In this document: piece by piece, positions 33,701 through 46,990 of the stretch
Position numbering within the stretch: the first letter of the stretch is position 1
Layout: each line of letters opens with the position of its first letter
Source of the DNA: Limanda limanda
Lineage: Eukaryota > Chordata > Actinopteri > Pleuronectiformes > Pleuronectidae
Reading direction: 5' to 3'
Length of the DNA: 64,000 nucleotides
Assembly (NCBI RefSeq): GCF_963576545.1
Contig: NW_026870403.1
Coordinates: 54,247 to 118,246, forward strand
The notes under the pieces: generated by a model
The model's database searches: none
Told to the model about the DNA's origin: nothing
What the model saw: only the letters and a program-made list of their open reading frames with translations
Made by a program: the position numbers and the translations under genes

Positions 33701-36700
33701 GCTTATCTACCTGTTTCCAGCGCTTTTCTGACACTTGGGCTGACATGTGATGAAAAAGTCAGAAATCTTAATCAATGCTTCCAAAAAAGGCTTATCTCCC
33801 CGTTTCCAGCTGTTTAGTCACATTTGGGATGATGTGTGATGAAAAATTCAAGAATTTAACCATTTCTTCCAAAAAAGGCTTATCTCCCTGTTTCCAGCGC
33901 TTTTCTGACACTTGGGCTGACATGTGATCAAAAAGTCAGAAATCTTAATCAATGCTTCCAAAAAAGGCTTATCTCCCCGTTTCCAGCTGTTTAGTGACAT
34001 TTGGGATGATGTGTGATGAAAAATTCAAGAATTTAACCATTTCTTCCAAAAAAGGCTTATCTCCCTGTTTCCAGCGCTTTTCTGACACTTGGGCTGACAT
34101 GTGATGAAAAAGTCAGAAATCTTAATCAATGCTTCCAAAAAAGGCTTATCTCCCCGTTTCCAGCTGTTTAGTGACATTTGGGATGAAATGTGATGAAAAA
34201 TTCAAGAATTTAACCATTTCTTCCAAAAAAGGCTTATCTCCCTGTTTCCAGCGCTTTTCTGACACTTGGGCTGACATGTGATGAAAAAGTCAGAAATCTT
34301 AATCAATGCTTCCAAAAAAGGCTTATCTCCCCGTTTCCAGCTGTTTAGTGACATTTGGGATGATGTGTGATGAAAAATTCAAGAATTTAACCTTTTCTTC
34401 CAAAAAAAGGCTTATCTCCCTGTTTCCAGCGCTTTTCTGACACTGGAACTGATATGTGATGAAAAAGTCAAAATGTTAACCATTGCTTCCAAAAAAGGCT
34501 TATCTCCCCGTTTCCAGCTGTTTAGTGACATTTGGGATGATGTGTGATGAAAAATTCAAGAATTTAACCTTTTCTTCCAAAAAAAGGGAGATCTCCCTGT
34601 TTCCAGCGCTTTTCTGACACTTGGGCTGACATGTGATGAAAAAGTCAGAAATCTTAATCAATGCTTCCAAAAAAGGCTTATCTCCCCGTTTCCAGCTGTT
34701 TAGTGACATTTGGGATGATGTGTGATGAAAAATTCAAGAATTTAACCATTTCTTCCAAAAAAGGCTTATCTCCCTGTTTCCAGCGCTTTTCTGACACTTG
34801 GGCTGACATGTGATGAAAAAGTCAGAAATCTTAATCAATGCTTCCAAAAAAGGCTTATCTCCCCGTTTCCAGCTGTTTAGTGACATTTGGGATGATGTGT
34901 GATGAAAAATTCAAGAATTTAACCATTTCTTCCAAAAAAGGCTTATCTCCCTGTTTCCAGCGCTTTTCTGACACTTGGGCTGACATGTGATGAAAAAGTC
35001 AGAAATCTTAATCAATGCTTCCAAAAAAGGCTTATCTCCCCGTTTCCAGCTGTTTAGTGACATTTGGGATGATGTGTGATGAAAAATTCAAGAATTTAAC
35101 CTTTTCTTCCAAAAAAAGGGAGATCTCCCTGTTTCCAGCGCTTTTCTGACACTTGGGCTGATATGTGATGAAAAAGTCAGAAATCTTAATCAATAATTCC
35201 AAAAAAGGCTTATCTCCCCGTTTCCAGCTGTTTAGTGACATTTGGGATGATGTGTGATGAAAAATTCAAGAATTTAACCATTTCTTCCAAAAAAGGCTTA
35301 TCTACCTGTTTCCAGCGCTTTTCTGACACTTGGGCTGACATGTGATGAAAAAGTCAGAAATCTTAATCAATGCTTCCAAAAAAGGCTTATCTCCCCGTTT
35401 CCAGCTGTTTAGTCACATTTGGGATGATGTGTGATGAAAAATTCAAGAATTTAACCATTTCTTCCAAAAAAGGCTTATCTCCCTGTTTCCAGCGCTTTTC
35501 TGACACTTGGGCTGACATGTGATCAAAAAGTCAGAAATCTTAATCAATGCTTCCAAAAAAGGCTTATCTCCCCGTTTCCAGCTGTTTAGTGACATTTGGG
35601 ATGATGTGTGATGAAAAATTCAAGAATTTAACCTTTTCTTCCAAAAAAAGGCTTATCTCCCTGTTTCCAGCGCTTTTCTGACACTGGAACTGATATGTGA
35701 TGAAAAAGTCAAAATGTTAACCATTGCTTCCAAAAAAGGCTTATCTCCCCGTTTCCAGCTGTTTAGTGACATTTGGGATGATGTGTGATGAAAAATTCAA
35801 GAATTTAACCTTTTCTTCCAAAAAAAGGGAGATCTCCCTGTTTCCAGCGCTTTTCTGACACTTGGGCTGACATGTGATGAAAAAGTCAGATATCTTAATC
35901 AATGCTTCCAAAAAAGGCTTATCTCCCCGTTTCCAGCTGTTTAGTGACATTTGGGATGATGTGTGATGAAAAATTCAAGAATTTAACCATTTCTTCCAAA
36001 AAAGGCTTATCTCCCTGTTTCCAGCGCTTTTCTGACACTTGGGCTGACATGTGATGAAAAACTCAGAAATCTTAATCAATGCTTCCAAAAAAGGCTTATC
36101 TCCCCGTTTCCAGCTGTTTAGTGACATTTGGGATGATGTGTGATGAAAAATTCAAGAATTTAACCATTTCTTCCAAAAAAGGCTTATCTCCCTGTTTCCA
36201 GCGCTTTTCTGACACTTGGGCTGACATGTGATGAAAAAGTCAGAAATCTTAATCAATGCTTCCAAAAAAGGCTTATCTCCCCGTTTCCAGCTGTTTAGTG
36301 ACATTTGGGATGATGTGTGATGAAAAATTCAAGAATTTAACCATTTCTTCCAAAAAAGGCTTATCTCCCTGTTTCCAGCGCTTTTCTGACACTTGGGCTG
36401 ACATGTGATGAAAAAGTCAGAAATCTTAATCAATGCTTCCAAAAAAGGCTTATCTCCCCGTTTCCAGCTGTTTAGTGACATTTGGGATGATGTGTGATGA
36501 AAAATTCAAGAATTTAACCTTTTCTTCCAAAAAAAGGCAGATCTCCCTGTTTCCAGCGCTTTTCTGACACTGGAGCTAATATGTGATGAAAAAGTCAAAA
36601 TGTTAACCATTGCTTCCAAAAAAGGCTTATCTCCCCATTTCCAGCTGTTTAGTGACATTTGGGATGATGTGTGATGAAAAATTCAAGAATTTAACCATTT

Positions 36701-37200
36701 CTTCCAAAAAAGGCAGATCTCCCTGTTTCCAGCGCTTTTCTGACACTTGGGCTGACATGTGATGAAAAAGTCAGAAATCTTAATCAATGCTTCCAAAAAA
36801 GGCTTATCTCCCCGTTTCCAGCTGTTTAGTGACATTTGGGATGATGTGTGATGAAAAATTCAAGAATTTAACCTTTTCTTCCAAAAAAAGGCAGATCTCC
36901 CTGTTTCCAGCGCTTTTCTGACACTGGAACTGATATGTGATGAAAAAGTCAAAATGTTAACCATTGCTTCCAAAAAAGGCTTATCTCCCCGTTTCCAGCT
37001 GTTTAGTGACATTTGGGATGATGTGTGATGAGAAATTCAAGAATTTAACCATTTCTTCCAAAAAAGGCTTATCTCCCTGTTTCCAGCGCTTTTCTGACAC
37101 TTGGGCTGACATGTGATGAAAAAGTCAGAAATCTTAATCAATGCTTCCAAAAAAGGCTTATCTCCCCGTTTCCAGCTGTTTAGTGACATTTGGGATGATG
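30151..37200. repeat. Tandem duplication with 3542-bp period (two copies, 20 dimers each)
   Basis: About 30151-33690 matches about 33693-37200. Shared markers include tctacctg, tagtcacat (30277/33819 and 31872/35414), gatgaaatg, gatatc variants (32347/35889), aaactcag, the gagctaatatg tail and gatgagaaattc (about 33486/37030). The first copy has one A fewer in the A-run near 32990. High identity over a full period suggests a recent unequal exchange. Confidence 0.88.
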
Positions 37201-38358
37201 TGTGATGAAAAATTCAAGAATTTAACCTTTTCTTCCAAAAAAAGGCAGATCTCCCTGTTTCCAGCGCTTTTCTGACACTGGAGCTGATATGTGATGAAAA
37301 AGTCAAAATGTTAACCATTGCTTCCAAAAAAGGCTTATCTCCCCATTTCCAGCTGTTTAGTGACATTTGGGATGATGTGTGATGAAAAATTCAAGAATTT
37401 AACCTTTTCTTCCGAAAAAAGGCAGATCTCCCTGTTTCCAGCGCTTTTCTGACACTTGGGCTGATATGTGATGAAAAAGTTAGAAATCTTAATCAATGCT
37501 TCCAAAAAAGGCTTATCTCCCCGTTTCCAGCTGTTTAGTGACATTTGGGATGATGTGTGATGAAAAATTCAAGAATTTAACCATTTCTTCCAAAAAAGGC
37601 TTATCTCCCTGTTTCCAGCGCTTTTCTGACACTTGGGCTGACATGTGATGAAAAAGTCAGAAATCTTAATCAATGCTTCCAAAAAAGGCTTATCTCCCCG
37701 TTTCCAGCTGTTTAGTGACATTTGGGATGATGTGTGATGAAAAATTCAAGAATTTAACCTTTTCTTCCAAAAAAAGGCAGATCTCCCTGTTTCCAGCGCT
37801 TTTCTGACACTTGGGCTGATATGTGATGAAAAAGTCAGAAATCTTAATCAATAATTCCAAAAAAGGCTTATCTCCCCGTTTCCAGCTGTTTAGTGACATT
37901 TGGGATGATGTGTGATGAAAAATTCAAGAATTTAACCTTTTCTTCCAAAAAAAGGCAGATCTCCCTGTTTCCAGCGCTTTTCTGACACTGGAGCTGATAT
38001 GTGATGAAAAAGTCAAAATGTTAACCATTGCTTCCAAAAAAGGCTTATCTCCTCGTTTCCAGCTGATTAGTGACATTTGGGATGATGTGTGATGAAAAAT
38101 TAAAGAATTTAACCATTTCTTCCAAAAAAGGCTTATCTCCCTGTTTCCAGCGCTTTTCTGACACTTGGGCTGATATGTGATGAAAAAGTCAGAAATCTTA
38201 ATCAATAATTCCAAAAAAGGCTTATCTCCCCGTTTCCAGCTGTTTAGTGACATTTGGGATGATGTGTGATGAAAAATTCAAGAATTTAACCTTTTCTTCC
38301 AAAAAAAGGCAGATCTCCCTGTTTCCAGCGCTTTTCTGACACTGGAGCTGATATGTGA

Positions 38359-38446
38359 TGAAAAAGTCAAAATGTTAACCATTGCTTCCAAAAAAGGCTT
38401 ATCTCCCTGTTTCCAGCGCTTTTCTGACACTTGGGCTGACATGTGA
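38359..38446 (+). repeat. Chimeric monomer: A2 head joined to B tail
   Basis: The head is A2 (gtcaaaatgttaaccattgc). After ggcttatctccctg it becomes B (gtttccagcgcttttctgacac, cttgggctgacatgtga). It is followed by an A1 monomer, so the order is B, A/B hybrid, A. The direction is the reciprocal of the 11427 and 21173 hybrids, with a crossover again near the conserved centre. Confidence 0.88.
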
Positions 38447-41400
38447 TGAAAAAGTCAGAAATCTTAATCAATGCTTCCAAAAAAGGCTTATCTCCCCGAT
38501 TCCAGCTGTTTAGTGACATTTGGGATGATGTGTGATGAAAAATTCAAGAATTTAACCATTTCTTCCAAAAAAGGCTTATCTCCCTGTTTCCAGCGCTTTT
38601 CTGACACTTGGGCTGACATGTGATGAAAAAGTCAGAAATCTTAATCAATGCTTCCAAAAAAGGCTTATCTCCCCGTTTCCAGCTGTTTAGTGACATTTGG
38701 GATGATGTGTGATGAAAAATTCAAGAATTTAACCTTTTCTTCCAAAAAAAGGCAGATCTCCCTGTTTCCAGCGCTTTTCTGACACTGGAGCTGATATGTG
38801 ATGAAAAAGTCAAAATGTTAACCATTGCTTCCAAAAAAGGCTTATCTCCTCGTTTCCAGCTGATTAGTGACATTTGGGATGATGTGTGATGAAAAATTAA
38901 AGAATTTAACCATTTCTTCCAAAAGAGGCTTATCTCCCTGTTTCCAGCGCTTGTCTGACACTTGGGCTGACATGTGATGAAAAAGTCAGAAATCTTAATC
39001 AATGCTTCCAAAAAAGGCTTATCTCCCCGTTTCCAGCTGTTTAGTGACATTTGGGATGATGTGTGATGAAAAATTCAAGAATTTAACCATTTCTTCCAAA
39101 AAAGGCTTATCTCCCTGTTTCCAGCGCTTTTCTGACACTTGGGCTGACATGTGATGAAAAAGTCAGAAATCTTAATCAATGCTTCCAAAAAAGGCTTATC
39201 TCCCCGTTTCCAGCTGTTTAGTGACATTTGGGATGATGTGTGATGAAAAATTCAAGAATTTAACCATTTCTTCCAAAAAAGGCTTATCTCCCTGTTTCCA
39301 GCGCTTTTCTGACACTTGGGCTGACATGTGATGAAAAAGTCAGAAATCTTAATCAATGCTTCCAAAAAAGGCTTATCTCCCCGTTTCCAGCTGTTTAGTG
39401 ACATTTGGGATGATGTGTGATGAAAAATTCAAGAATTTAACCTTTTCTTCCAAAAAAAGGGAGATCTCCCTGTTTCCAGCGCTTTTCTGACACTTGGGCT
39501 GATATGTGATGAAAAAGTCAGAAATCTTAATCAATAATTCCAAAAAAGGCTTATCTCCCCGTTTCCAGCTGTTTAGTGACATTTGGGATGATGTGTGATG
39601 AAAAATTCAAGAATTTAACCATTTCTTCCAAAAAAGGCTTATCTACCTGTTTCCAGCGCTTTTCTGACACTTGGGCTGACATGTGATGAAAAAGTCAGAA
39701 ATCTTAATCAATGCTTCCAAAAAAGGCTTATCTCCCCGTTTCCAGCTGTTTAGTCACATTTGGGATGATGTGTGATGAAAAATTCAAGAATTTAACCATT
39801 TCTTCCAAAAAAGGCTTATCTCCCTGTTTCCAGCGCTTTTCTGACACTTGGGCTGACATGTGATCAAAAAGTCAGAAATCTTAATCAATGCTTCCAAAAA
39901 AGGCTTATCTCCCCGTTTCCAGCTGTTTAGTGACATTTGGGATGATGTGTGATGAAAAATTCAAGAATTTAACCTTTTCTTCCAAAAAAAGGCTTATCTC
40001 CCTGTTTCCAGCGCTTTTCTGACACTGGAACTGATATGTGATGAAAAAGTCAAAATGTTAACCATTGCTTCCAAAAAAGGCTTATCTCCCCGTTTCCAGC
40101 TGTTTAGTGACATTTGGGATGATGTGTGATGAAAAATTCAAGAATTTAACCTTTTCTTCCAAAAAAAGGGAGATCTCCCTGTTTCCAGCGCTTTTCTGAC
40201 ACTTGGGCTGACATGTGATGAAAAAGTCAGATATCTTAATCAATGCTTCCAAAAAAGGCTTATCTCCCCGTTTCCAGCTGTTTAGTGACATTTGGGATGA
40301 TGTGTGATGAAAAATTCAAGAATTTAACCATTTCTTCCAAAAAAGGCTTATCTCCCTGTTTCCAGCGCTTTTCTGACACTTGGGCTGACATGTGATGAAA
40401 AACTCAGAAATCTTAATCAATGCTTCCAAAAAAGGCTTATCTCCCCGTTTCCAGCTGTTTAGTGACATTTGGGATGATGTGTGATGAAAAATTCAAGAAT
40501 TTAACCATTTCTTCCAAAAAAGGCTTATCTCCCTGTTTCCAGCGCTTTTCTGACACTTGGGCTGACATGTGATGAAAAAGTCAGAAATCTTAATCAATGC
40601 TTCCAAAAAAGGCTTATCTCCCCGTTTCCAGCTGTTTAGTGACATTTGGGATGATGTGTGATGAAAAATTCAAGAATTTAACCATTTCTTCCAAAAAAGG
40701 CTTATCTCCCTGTTTCCAGCGCTTTTCTGACACTTGGGCTGACATGTGATGAAAAAGTCAGAAATCTTAATCAATGCTTCCAAAAAAGGCTTATCTCCCC
40801 GTTTCCAGCTGTTTAGTGACATTTGGGATGATGTGTGATGAAAAATTCAAGAATTTAACCTTTTCTTCCAAAAAAAGGCAGATCTCCCTGTTTCCAGCGC
40901 TTTTCTGACACTGGAGCTAATATGTGATGAAAAAGTCAAAATGTTAACCATTGCTTCCAAAAAAGGCTTATCTCCCCATTTCCAGCTGTTTAGTGACATT
41001 TGGGATGATGTGTGATGAAAAATTCAAGAATTTAACCATTTCTTCCAAAAAAGGCAGATCTCCCTGTTTCCAGCGCTTTTCTGACACTTGGGCTGACATG
41101 TGATGAAAAAGTCAGAAATCTTAATCAATGCTTCCAAAAAAGGCTTATCTCCCCGTTTCCAGCTGTTTAGTGACATTTGGGATGATGTGTGATGAAAAAT
41201 TCAAGAATTTAACCTTTTCTTCCAAAAAAAGGCAGATCTCCCTGTTTCCAGCGCTTTTCTGACACTGGAACTGATATGTGATGAAAAAGTCAAAATGTTA
41301 ACCATTGCTTCCAAAAAAGGCTTATCTCCCCGTTTCCAGCTGTTTAGTGACATTTGGGATGATGTGTGATGAGAAATTCAAGAATTTAACCATTTCTTCC

Positions 41401-41635
41401 AAAAAAGGCTTATCTCCCTGTTTCCAGCGCTTTTCTGACACTTGGGCTGATATGTGATGAAAAAGTCAGAAATCTTAATCAATGCTTCCAAAAAAGGCTT
41501 ATCTCCCCGTTTCCAGCTGTTTAGTGACATTTGGGATGATGTGTGATGAAAAATTCAAGAATTTAACCTTTTCTTCCAAAAAAAGGCAGATCTCCCTGTT
41601 TCCAGCGCTTTTCTGACACTGGAGCTGATATGTGA

Positions 41636-41723
41636 TGAAAAAGTCAAAATGTTAACCATTGCTTCCAAAAAAGGCTTATCTCCCTGTTTCCAGCGCTTTT
41701 CTGACACTTGGGCTGACATGTGA
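41636..41723 (+). repeat. Chimeric A2/B monomer, duplicate at +3277 bp
   Basis: This matches the 38359 hybrid by inspection, with the same flanks: B2 with a tggagctg tail before, and A1 with ccccgattcc after. It is a passive copy from the 3277-bp duplication. Confidence 0.87.
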
Positions 41724-44700
41724 TGAAAAAGTCAGAAATCTTAATCAATGCTTCCAAAAAAGGCTTATCTCCCCGATTCCAGCTGTTTAGTGACATTTGG
41801 GATGATGTGTGATGAAAAATTCAAGAATTTAACCATTTCTTCCAAAAAAGGCTTATCTCCCTGTTTCCAGCGCTTTTCTGACACTTGGGCTGACATGTGA
41901 TGAAAAAGTCAGAAATCTTAATCAATGCTTCCAAAAAAGGCTTATCTCCCCGTTTCCAGCTGTTTAGTGACATTTGGGATGATGTGTGATGAAAAATTCA
42001 AGAATTTAACCTTTTCTTCCAAAAAAAGGCAGATCTCCCTGTTTCCAGCGCTTTTCTGACACTGGAGCTGATATGTGATGAAAAAGTCAAAATGTTAACC
42101 ATTGCTTCCAAAAAAGGCTTATCTCCTCGTTTCCAGCTGATTAGTGACATTTGGGATGATGTGTGATGAAAAATTAAAGAATTTAACCATTTCTTCCAAA
42201 AGAGGCTTATCTCCCTGTTTCCAGCGCTTGTCTGACACTTGGGCTGACATGTGATGAAAAAGTCAGAAATCTTAATCAATGCTTCCAAAAAAGGCTTATC
42301 TCCCCGTTTCCAGCTGTTTAGTGACATTTGGGATGATGTGTGATGAAAAATTCAAGAATTTAACCATTTCTTCCAAAAAAGGCTTATCTCCCTGTTTCCA
42401 GCGCTTTTCTGACACTTGGGCTGACATGTGATGAAAAAGTCAGAAATCTTAATCAATGCTTCCAAAAAAGGCTTATCTCCCCGTTTCCAGCTGTTTAGTG
42501 ACATTTGGGATGATGTGTGATGAAAAATTCAAGAATTTAACCATTTCTTCCAAAAAAGGCTTATCTCCCTGTTTCCAGCGCTTTTCTGACACTTGGGCTG
42601 ACATGTGATGAAAAAGTCAGAAATCTTAATCAATGCTTCCAAAAAAGGCTTATCTCCCCGTTTCCAGCTGTTTAGTGACATTTGGGATGATGTGTGATGA
42701 AAAATTCAAGAATTTAACCTTTTCTTCCAAAAAAAGGGAGATCTCCCTGTTTCCAGCGCTTTTCTGACACTTGGGCTGATATGTGATGAAAAAGTCAGAA
42801 ATCTTAATCAATAATTCCAAAAAAGGCTTATCTCCCCGTTTCCAGCTGTTTAGTGACATTTGGGATGATGTGTGATGAAAAATTCAAGAATTTAACCATT
42901 TCTTCCAAAAAAGGCTTATCTACCTGTTTCCAGCGCTTTTCTGACACTTGGGCTGACATGTGATGAAAAAGTCAGAAATCTTAATCAATGCTTCCAAAAA
43001 AGGCTTATCTCCCCGTTTCCAGCTGTTTAGTCACATTTGGGATGATGTGTGATGAAAAATTCAAGAATTTAACCATTTCTTCCAAAAAAGGCTTATCTCC
43101 CTGTTTCCAGCGCTTTTCTGACACTTGGGCTGACATGTGATCAAAAAGTCAGAAATCTTAATCAATGCTTCCAAAAAAGGCTTATCTCCCCGTTTCCAGC
43201 TGTTTAGTGACATTTGGGATGATGTGTGATGAAAAATTCAAGAATTTAACCTTTTCTTCCAAAAAAAGGCTTATCTCCCTGTTTCCAGCGCTTTTCTGAC
43301 ACTGGAACTGATATGTGATGAAAAAGTCAAAATGTTAACCATTGCTTCCAAAAAAGGCTTATCTCCCCGTTTCCAGCTGTTTAGTGACATTTGGGATGAT
43401 GTGTGATGAAAAATTCAAGAATTTAACCTTTTCTTCCAAAAAAAGGGAGATCTCCCTGTTTCCAGCGCTTTTCTGACACTTGGGCTGACATGTGATGAAA
43501 AAGTCAGATATCTTAATCAATGCTTCCAAAAAAGGCTTATCTCCCCGTTTCCAGCTGTTTAGTGACATTTGGGATGATGTGTGATGAAAAATTCAAGAAT
43601 TTAACCATTTCTTCCAAAAAAGGCTTATCTCCCTGTTTCCAGCGCTTTTCTGACACTTGGGCTGACATGTGATGAAAAACTCAGAAATCTTAATCAATGC
43701 TTCCAAAAAAGGCTTATCTCCCCGTTTCCAGCTGTTTAGTGACATTTGGGATGATGTGTGATGAAAAATTCAAGAATTTAACCATTTCTTCCAAAAAAGG
43801 CTTATCTCCCTGTTTCCAGCGCTTTTCTGACACTTGGGCTGACATGTGATGAAAAAGTCAGAAATCTTAATCAATGCTTCCAAAAAAGGCTTATCTCCCC
43901 GTTTCCAGCTGTTTAGTGACATTTGGGATGATGTGTGATGAAAAATTCAAGAATTTAACCATTTCTTCCAAAAAAGGCTTATCTCCCTGTTTCCAGCGCT
44001 TTTCTGACACTTGGGCTGACATGTGATGAAAAAGTCAGAAATCTTAATCAATGCTTCCAAAAAAGGCTTATCTCCCCGTTTCCAGCTGTTTAGTGACATT
44101 TGGGATGATGTGTGATGAAAAATTCAAGAATTTAACCTTTTCTTCCAAAAAAAGGCAGATCTCCCTGTTTCCAGCGCTTTTCTGACACTGGAGCTAATAT
44201 GTGATGAAAAAGTCAAAATGTTAACCATTGCTTCCAAAAAAGGCTTATCTCCCCATTTCCAGCTGTTTAGTGACATTTGGGATGATGTGTGATGAAAAAT
44301 TCAAGAATTTAACCATTTCTTCCAAAAAAGGCAGATCTCCCTGTTTCCAGCGCTTTTCTGACACTTGGGCTGACATGTGATGAAAAAGTCAGAAATCTTA
44401 ATCAATGCTTCCAAAAAAGGCTTATCTCCCCGTTTCCAGCTGTTTAGTGACATTTGGGATGATGTGTGATGAAAAATTCAAGAATTTAACCTTTTCTTCC
44501 AAAAAAAGGCAGATCTCCCTGTTTCCAGCGCTTTTCTGACACTGGAACTGATATGTGATGAAAAAGTCAAAATGTTAACCATTGCTTCCAAAAAAGGCTT
44601 ATCTCCCCGTTTCCAGCTGTTTAGTGACATTTGGGATGATGTGTGATGAGAAATTCAAGAATTTAACCATTTCTTCCAAAAAAGGCTTATCTCCCTGTTT

Positions 44701-45976
44701 CCAGCGCTTTTCTGACACTTGGGCTGACATGTGATGAAAAAGTCAGAAATCTTAATCAATGCTTCCAAAAAAGGCTTATCTCCCCGTTTCCAGCTGTTTA
44801 GTGACATTTGGGATGATGTGTGATGAAAAATTCAAGAATTTAACCTTTTCTTCCAAAAAAAGGCAGATCTCCCTGTTTCCAGCGCTTTTCTGACACTGGA
44901 GCTGATATGTGATGAAAAAGTCAAAATGTTAACCATTGCTTCCAAAAAAGGCTTATCTCCCCATTTCCAGCTGTTTAGTGACATTTGGGATGATGTGTGA
45001 TGAAAAATTCAAGAATTTAACCTTTTCTTCCGAAAAAAGGCAGATCTCCCTGTTTCCAGCGCTTTTCTGACACTTGGGCTGATATGTGATGAAAAAGTTA
45101 GAAATCTTAATCAATGCTTCCAAAAAAGGCTTATCTCCCCGTTTCCAGCTGTTTAGTGACATTTGGGATGATGTGTGATGAAAAATTCAAGAATTTAACC
45201 ATTTCTTCCAAAAAAGGCTTATCTCCCTGTTTCCAGCGCTTTTCTGACACTTGGGCTGACATGTGATGAAAAAGTCAGAAATCTTAATCAATGCTTCCAA
45301 AAAAGGCTTATCTCCCCGTTTCCAGCTGTTTAGTGACATTTGGGATGATGTGTGATGAAAAATTCAAGAATTTAACCTTTTCTTCCAAAAAAAGGCAGAT
45401 CTCCCTGTTTCCAGCGCTTTTCTGACACTTGGGCTGATATGTGATGAAAAAGTCAGAAATCTTAATCAATAATTCCAAAAAAGGCTTATCTCCCCGTTTC
45501 CAGCTGTTTAGTGACATTTGGGATGATGTGTGATGAAAAATTCAAGAATTTAACCTTTTCTTCCAAAAAAAGGCAGATCTCCCTGTTTCCAGCGCTTTTC
45601 TGACACTGGAGCTGATATGTGATGAAAAAGTCAAAATGTTAACCATTGCTTCCAAAAAAGGCTTATCTCCTCGTTTCCAGCTGATTAGTGACATTTGGGA
45701 TGATGTGTGATGAAAAATTAAAGAATTTAACCATTTCTTCCAAAAAAGGCTTATCTCCCTGTTTCCAGCGCTTTTCTGACACTTGGGCTGATATGTGATG
45801 AAAAAGTCAGAAATCTTAATCAATAATTCCAAAAAAGGCTTATCTCCCCGTTTCCAGCTGTTTAGTGACATTTGGGATGATGTGTGATGAAAAATTCAAG
45901 AATTTAACCTTTTCTTCCAAAAAAAGGCAGATCTCCCTGTTTCCAGCGCTTTTCTGACACTGGAGCTGATATGTGA

Positions 45977-46064
45977 TGAAAAAGTCAAAATGTTAACCAT
46001 TGCTTCCAAAAAAGGCTTATCTCCCTGTTTCCAGCGCTTTTCTGACACTTGGGCTGACATGTGA
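45977..46064 (+). repeat. Chimeric A2/B monomer, duplicate at +7618 bp
   Basis: This is the third copy of the A2 head and B tail hybrid with the same flanks as 38359 and 41636. It fixes the alignment of the 7618-bp duplication and its 4341-bp and 3277-bp parts. Confidence 0.87.
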
Positions 46065-46990
46065 TGAAAAAGTCAGAAATCTTAATCAATGCTTCCAAAA
46101 AAGGCTTATCTCCCCGATTCCAGCTGTTTAGTGACATTTGGGATGATGTGTGATGAAAAATTCAAGAATTTAACCATTTCTTCCAAAAAAGGCTTATCTC
46201 CCTGTTTCCAGCGCTTTTCTGACACTTGGGCTGACATGTGATGAAAAAGTCAGAAATCTTAATCAATGCTTCCAAAAAAGGCTTATCTCCCCGTTTCCAG
46301 CTGTTTAGTGACATTTGGGATGATGTGTGATGAAAAATTCAAGAATTTAACCTTTTCTTCCAAAAAAAGGCAGATCTCCCTGTTTCCAGCGCTTTTCTGA
46401 CACTGGAGCTGATATGTGATGAAAAAGTCAAAATGTTAACCATTGCTTCCAAAAAAGGCTTATCTCCTCGTTTCCAGCTGATTAGTGACATTTGGGATGA
46501 TGTGTGATGAAAAATTAAAGAATTTAACCATTTCTTCCAAAAGAGGCTTATCTCCCTGTTTCCAGCGCTTGTCTGACACTTGGGCTGACATGTGATGAAA
46601 AAGTCAGAAATCTTAATCAATGCTTCCAAAAAAGGCTTATCTCCCCGTTTCCAGCTGTTTAGTGACATTTGGGATGATGTGTGATGAAAAATTCAAGAAT
46701 TTAACCATTTCTTCCAAAAAAGGCTTATCTCCCTGTTTCCAGCGCTTTTCTGACACTTGGGCTGACATGTGATGAAAAAGTCAGAAATCTTAATCAATGC
46801 TTCCAAAAAAGGCTTATCTCCCCGTTTCCAGCTGTTTAGTGACATTTGGGATGATGTGTGATGAAAAATTCAAGAATTTAACCTTTTCTTCCAAAAAAAG
46901 GCAGATCTCCCTGTTTCCAGCGCTTTTCTGACACTGGAACTGATATGTGATGAAAAAGTCAAAATGTTAACCATTGCTTCCAAAAAAGGC

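Larger units (their letters stand above)
38215..44722. repeat. Tandem duplication with 3277-bp period (two copies, 18.5 dimers each)
   Basis: About 38215-41445 matches about 41492-44722. Shared markers include the A/B chimera (38359/41636), ccccgattcc (38499/41776), A2R with B1', tagtcacat (39755/43032), gatatc and gagctaatatg. The half-dimer period is explained by the chimera. Only satellite is present. Confidence 0.88.
34700..46870. repeat. Duplication with 7618-bp shift (34.7-39.2 kb and 42.3-46.9 kb)
   Basis: About 34.7-39.25 kb matches about 42.3-46.87 kb at exactly 7618 bp for every marker I compared, including gagctaatatg, gatgagaaattc, aaagttagaaat (about 37480 and 45098), A2R, the chimeric A/B monomer (38359 and 45977), ccccgattcc and B1'. 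The shift equals 4341 + 3277 bp, so this overlaps the 3277-bp duplication and implies at least two rounds of copying. Confidence 0.85.

Noticed and set aside
38359..38446. Deletion breakpoint of a transposon at the A/B chimera
   Set aside because: The hybrid joins homologous positions of two monomers exactly, with no target-site duplication or foreign bases. Unequal homologous exchange is sufficient.
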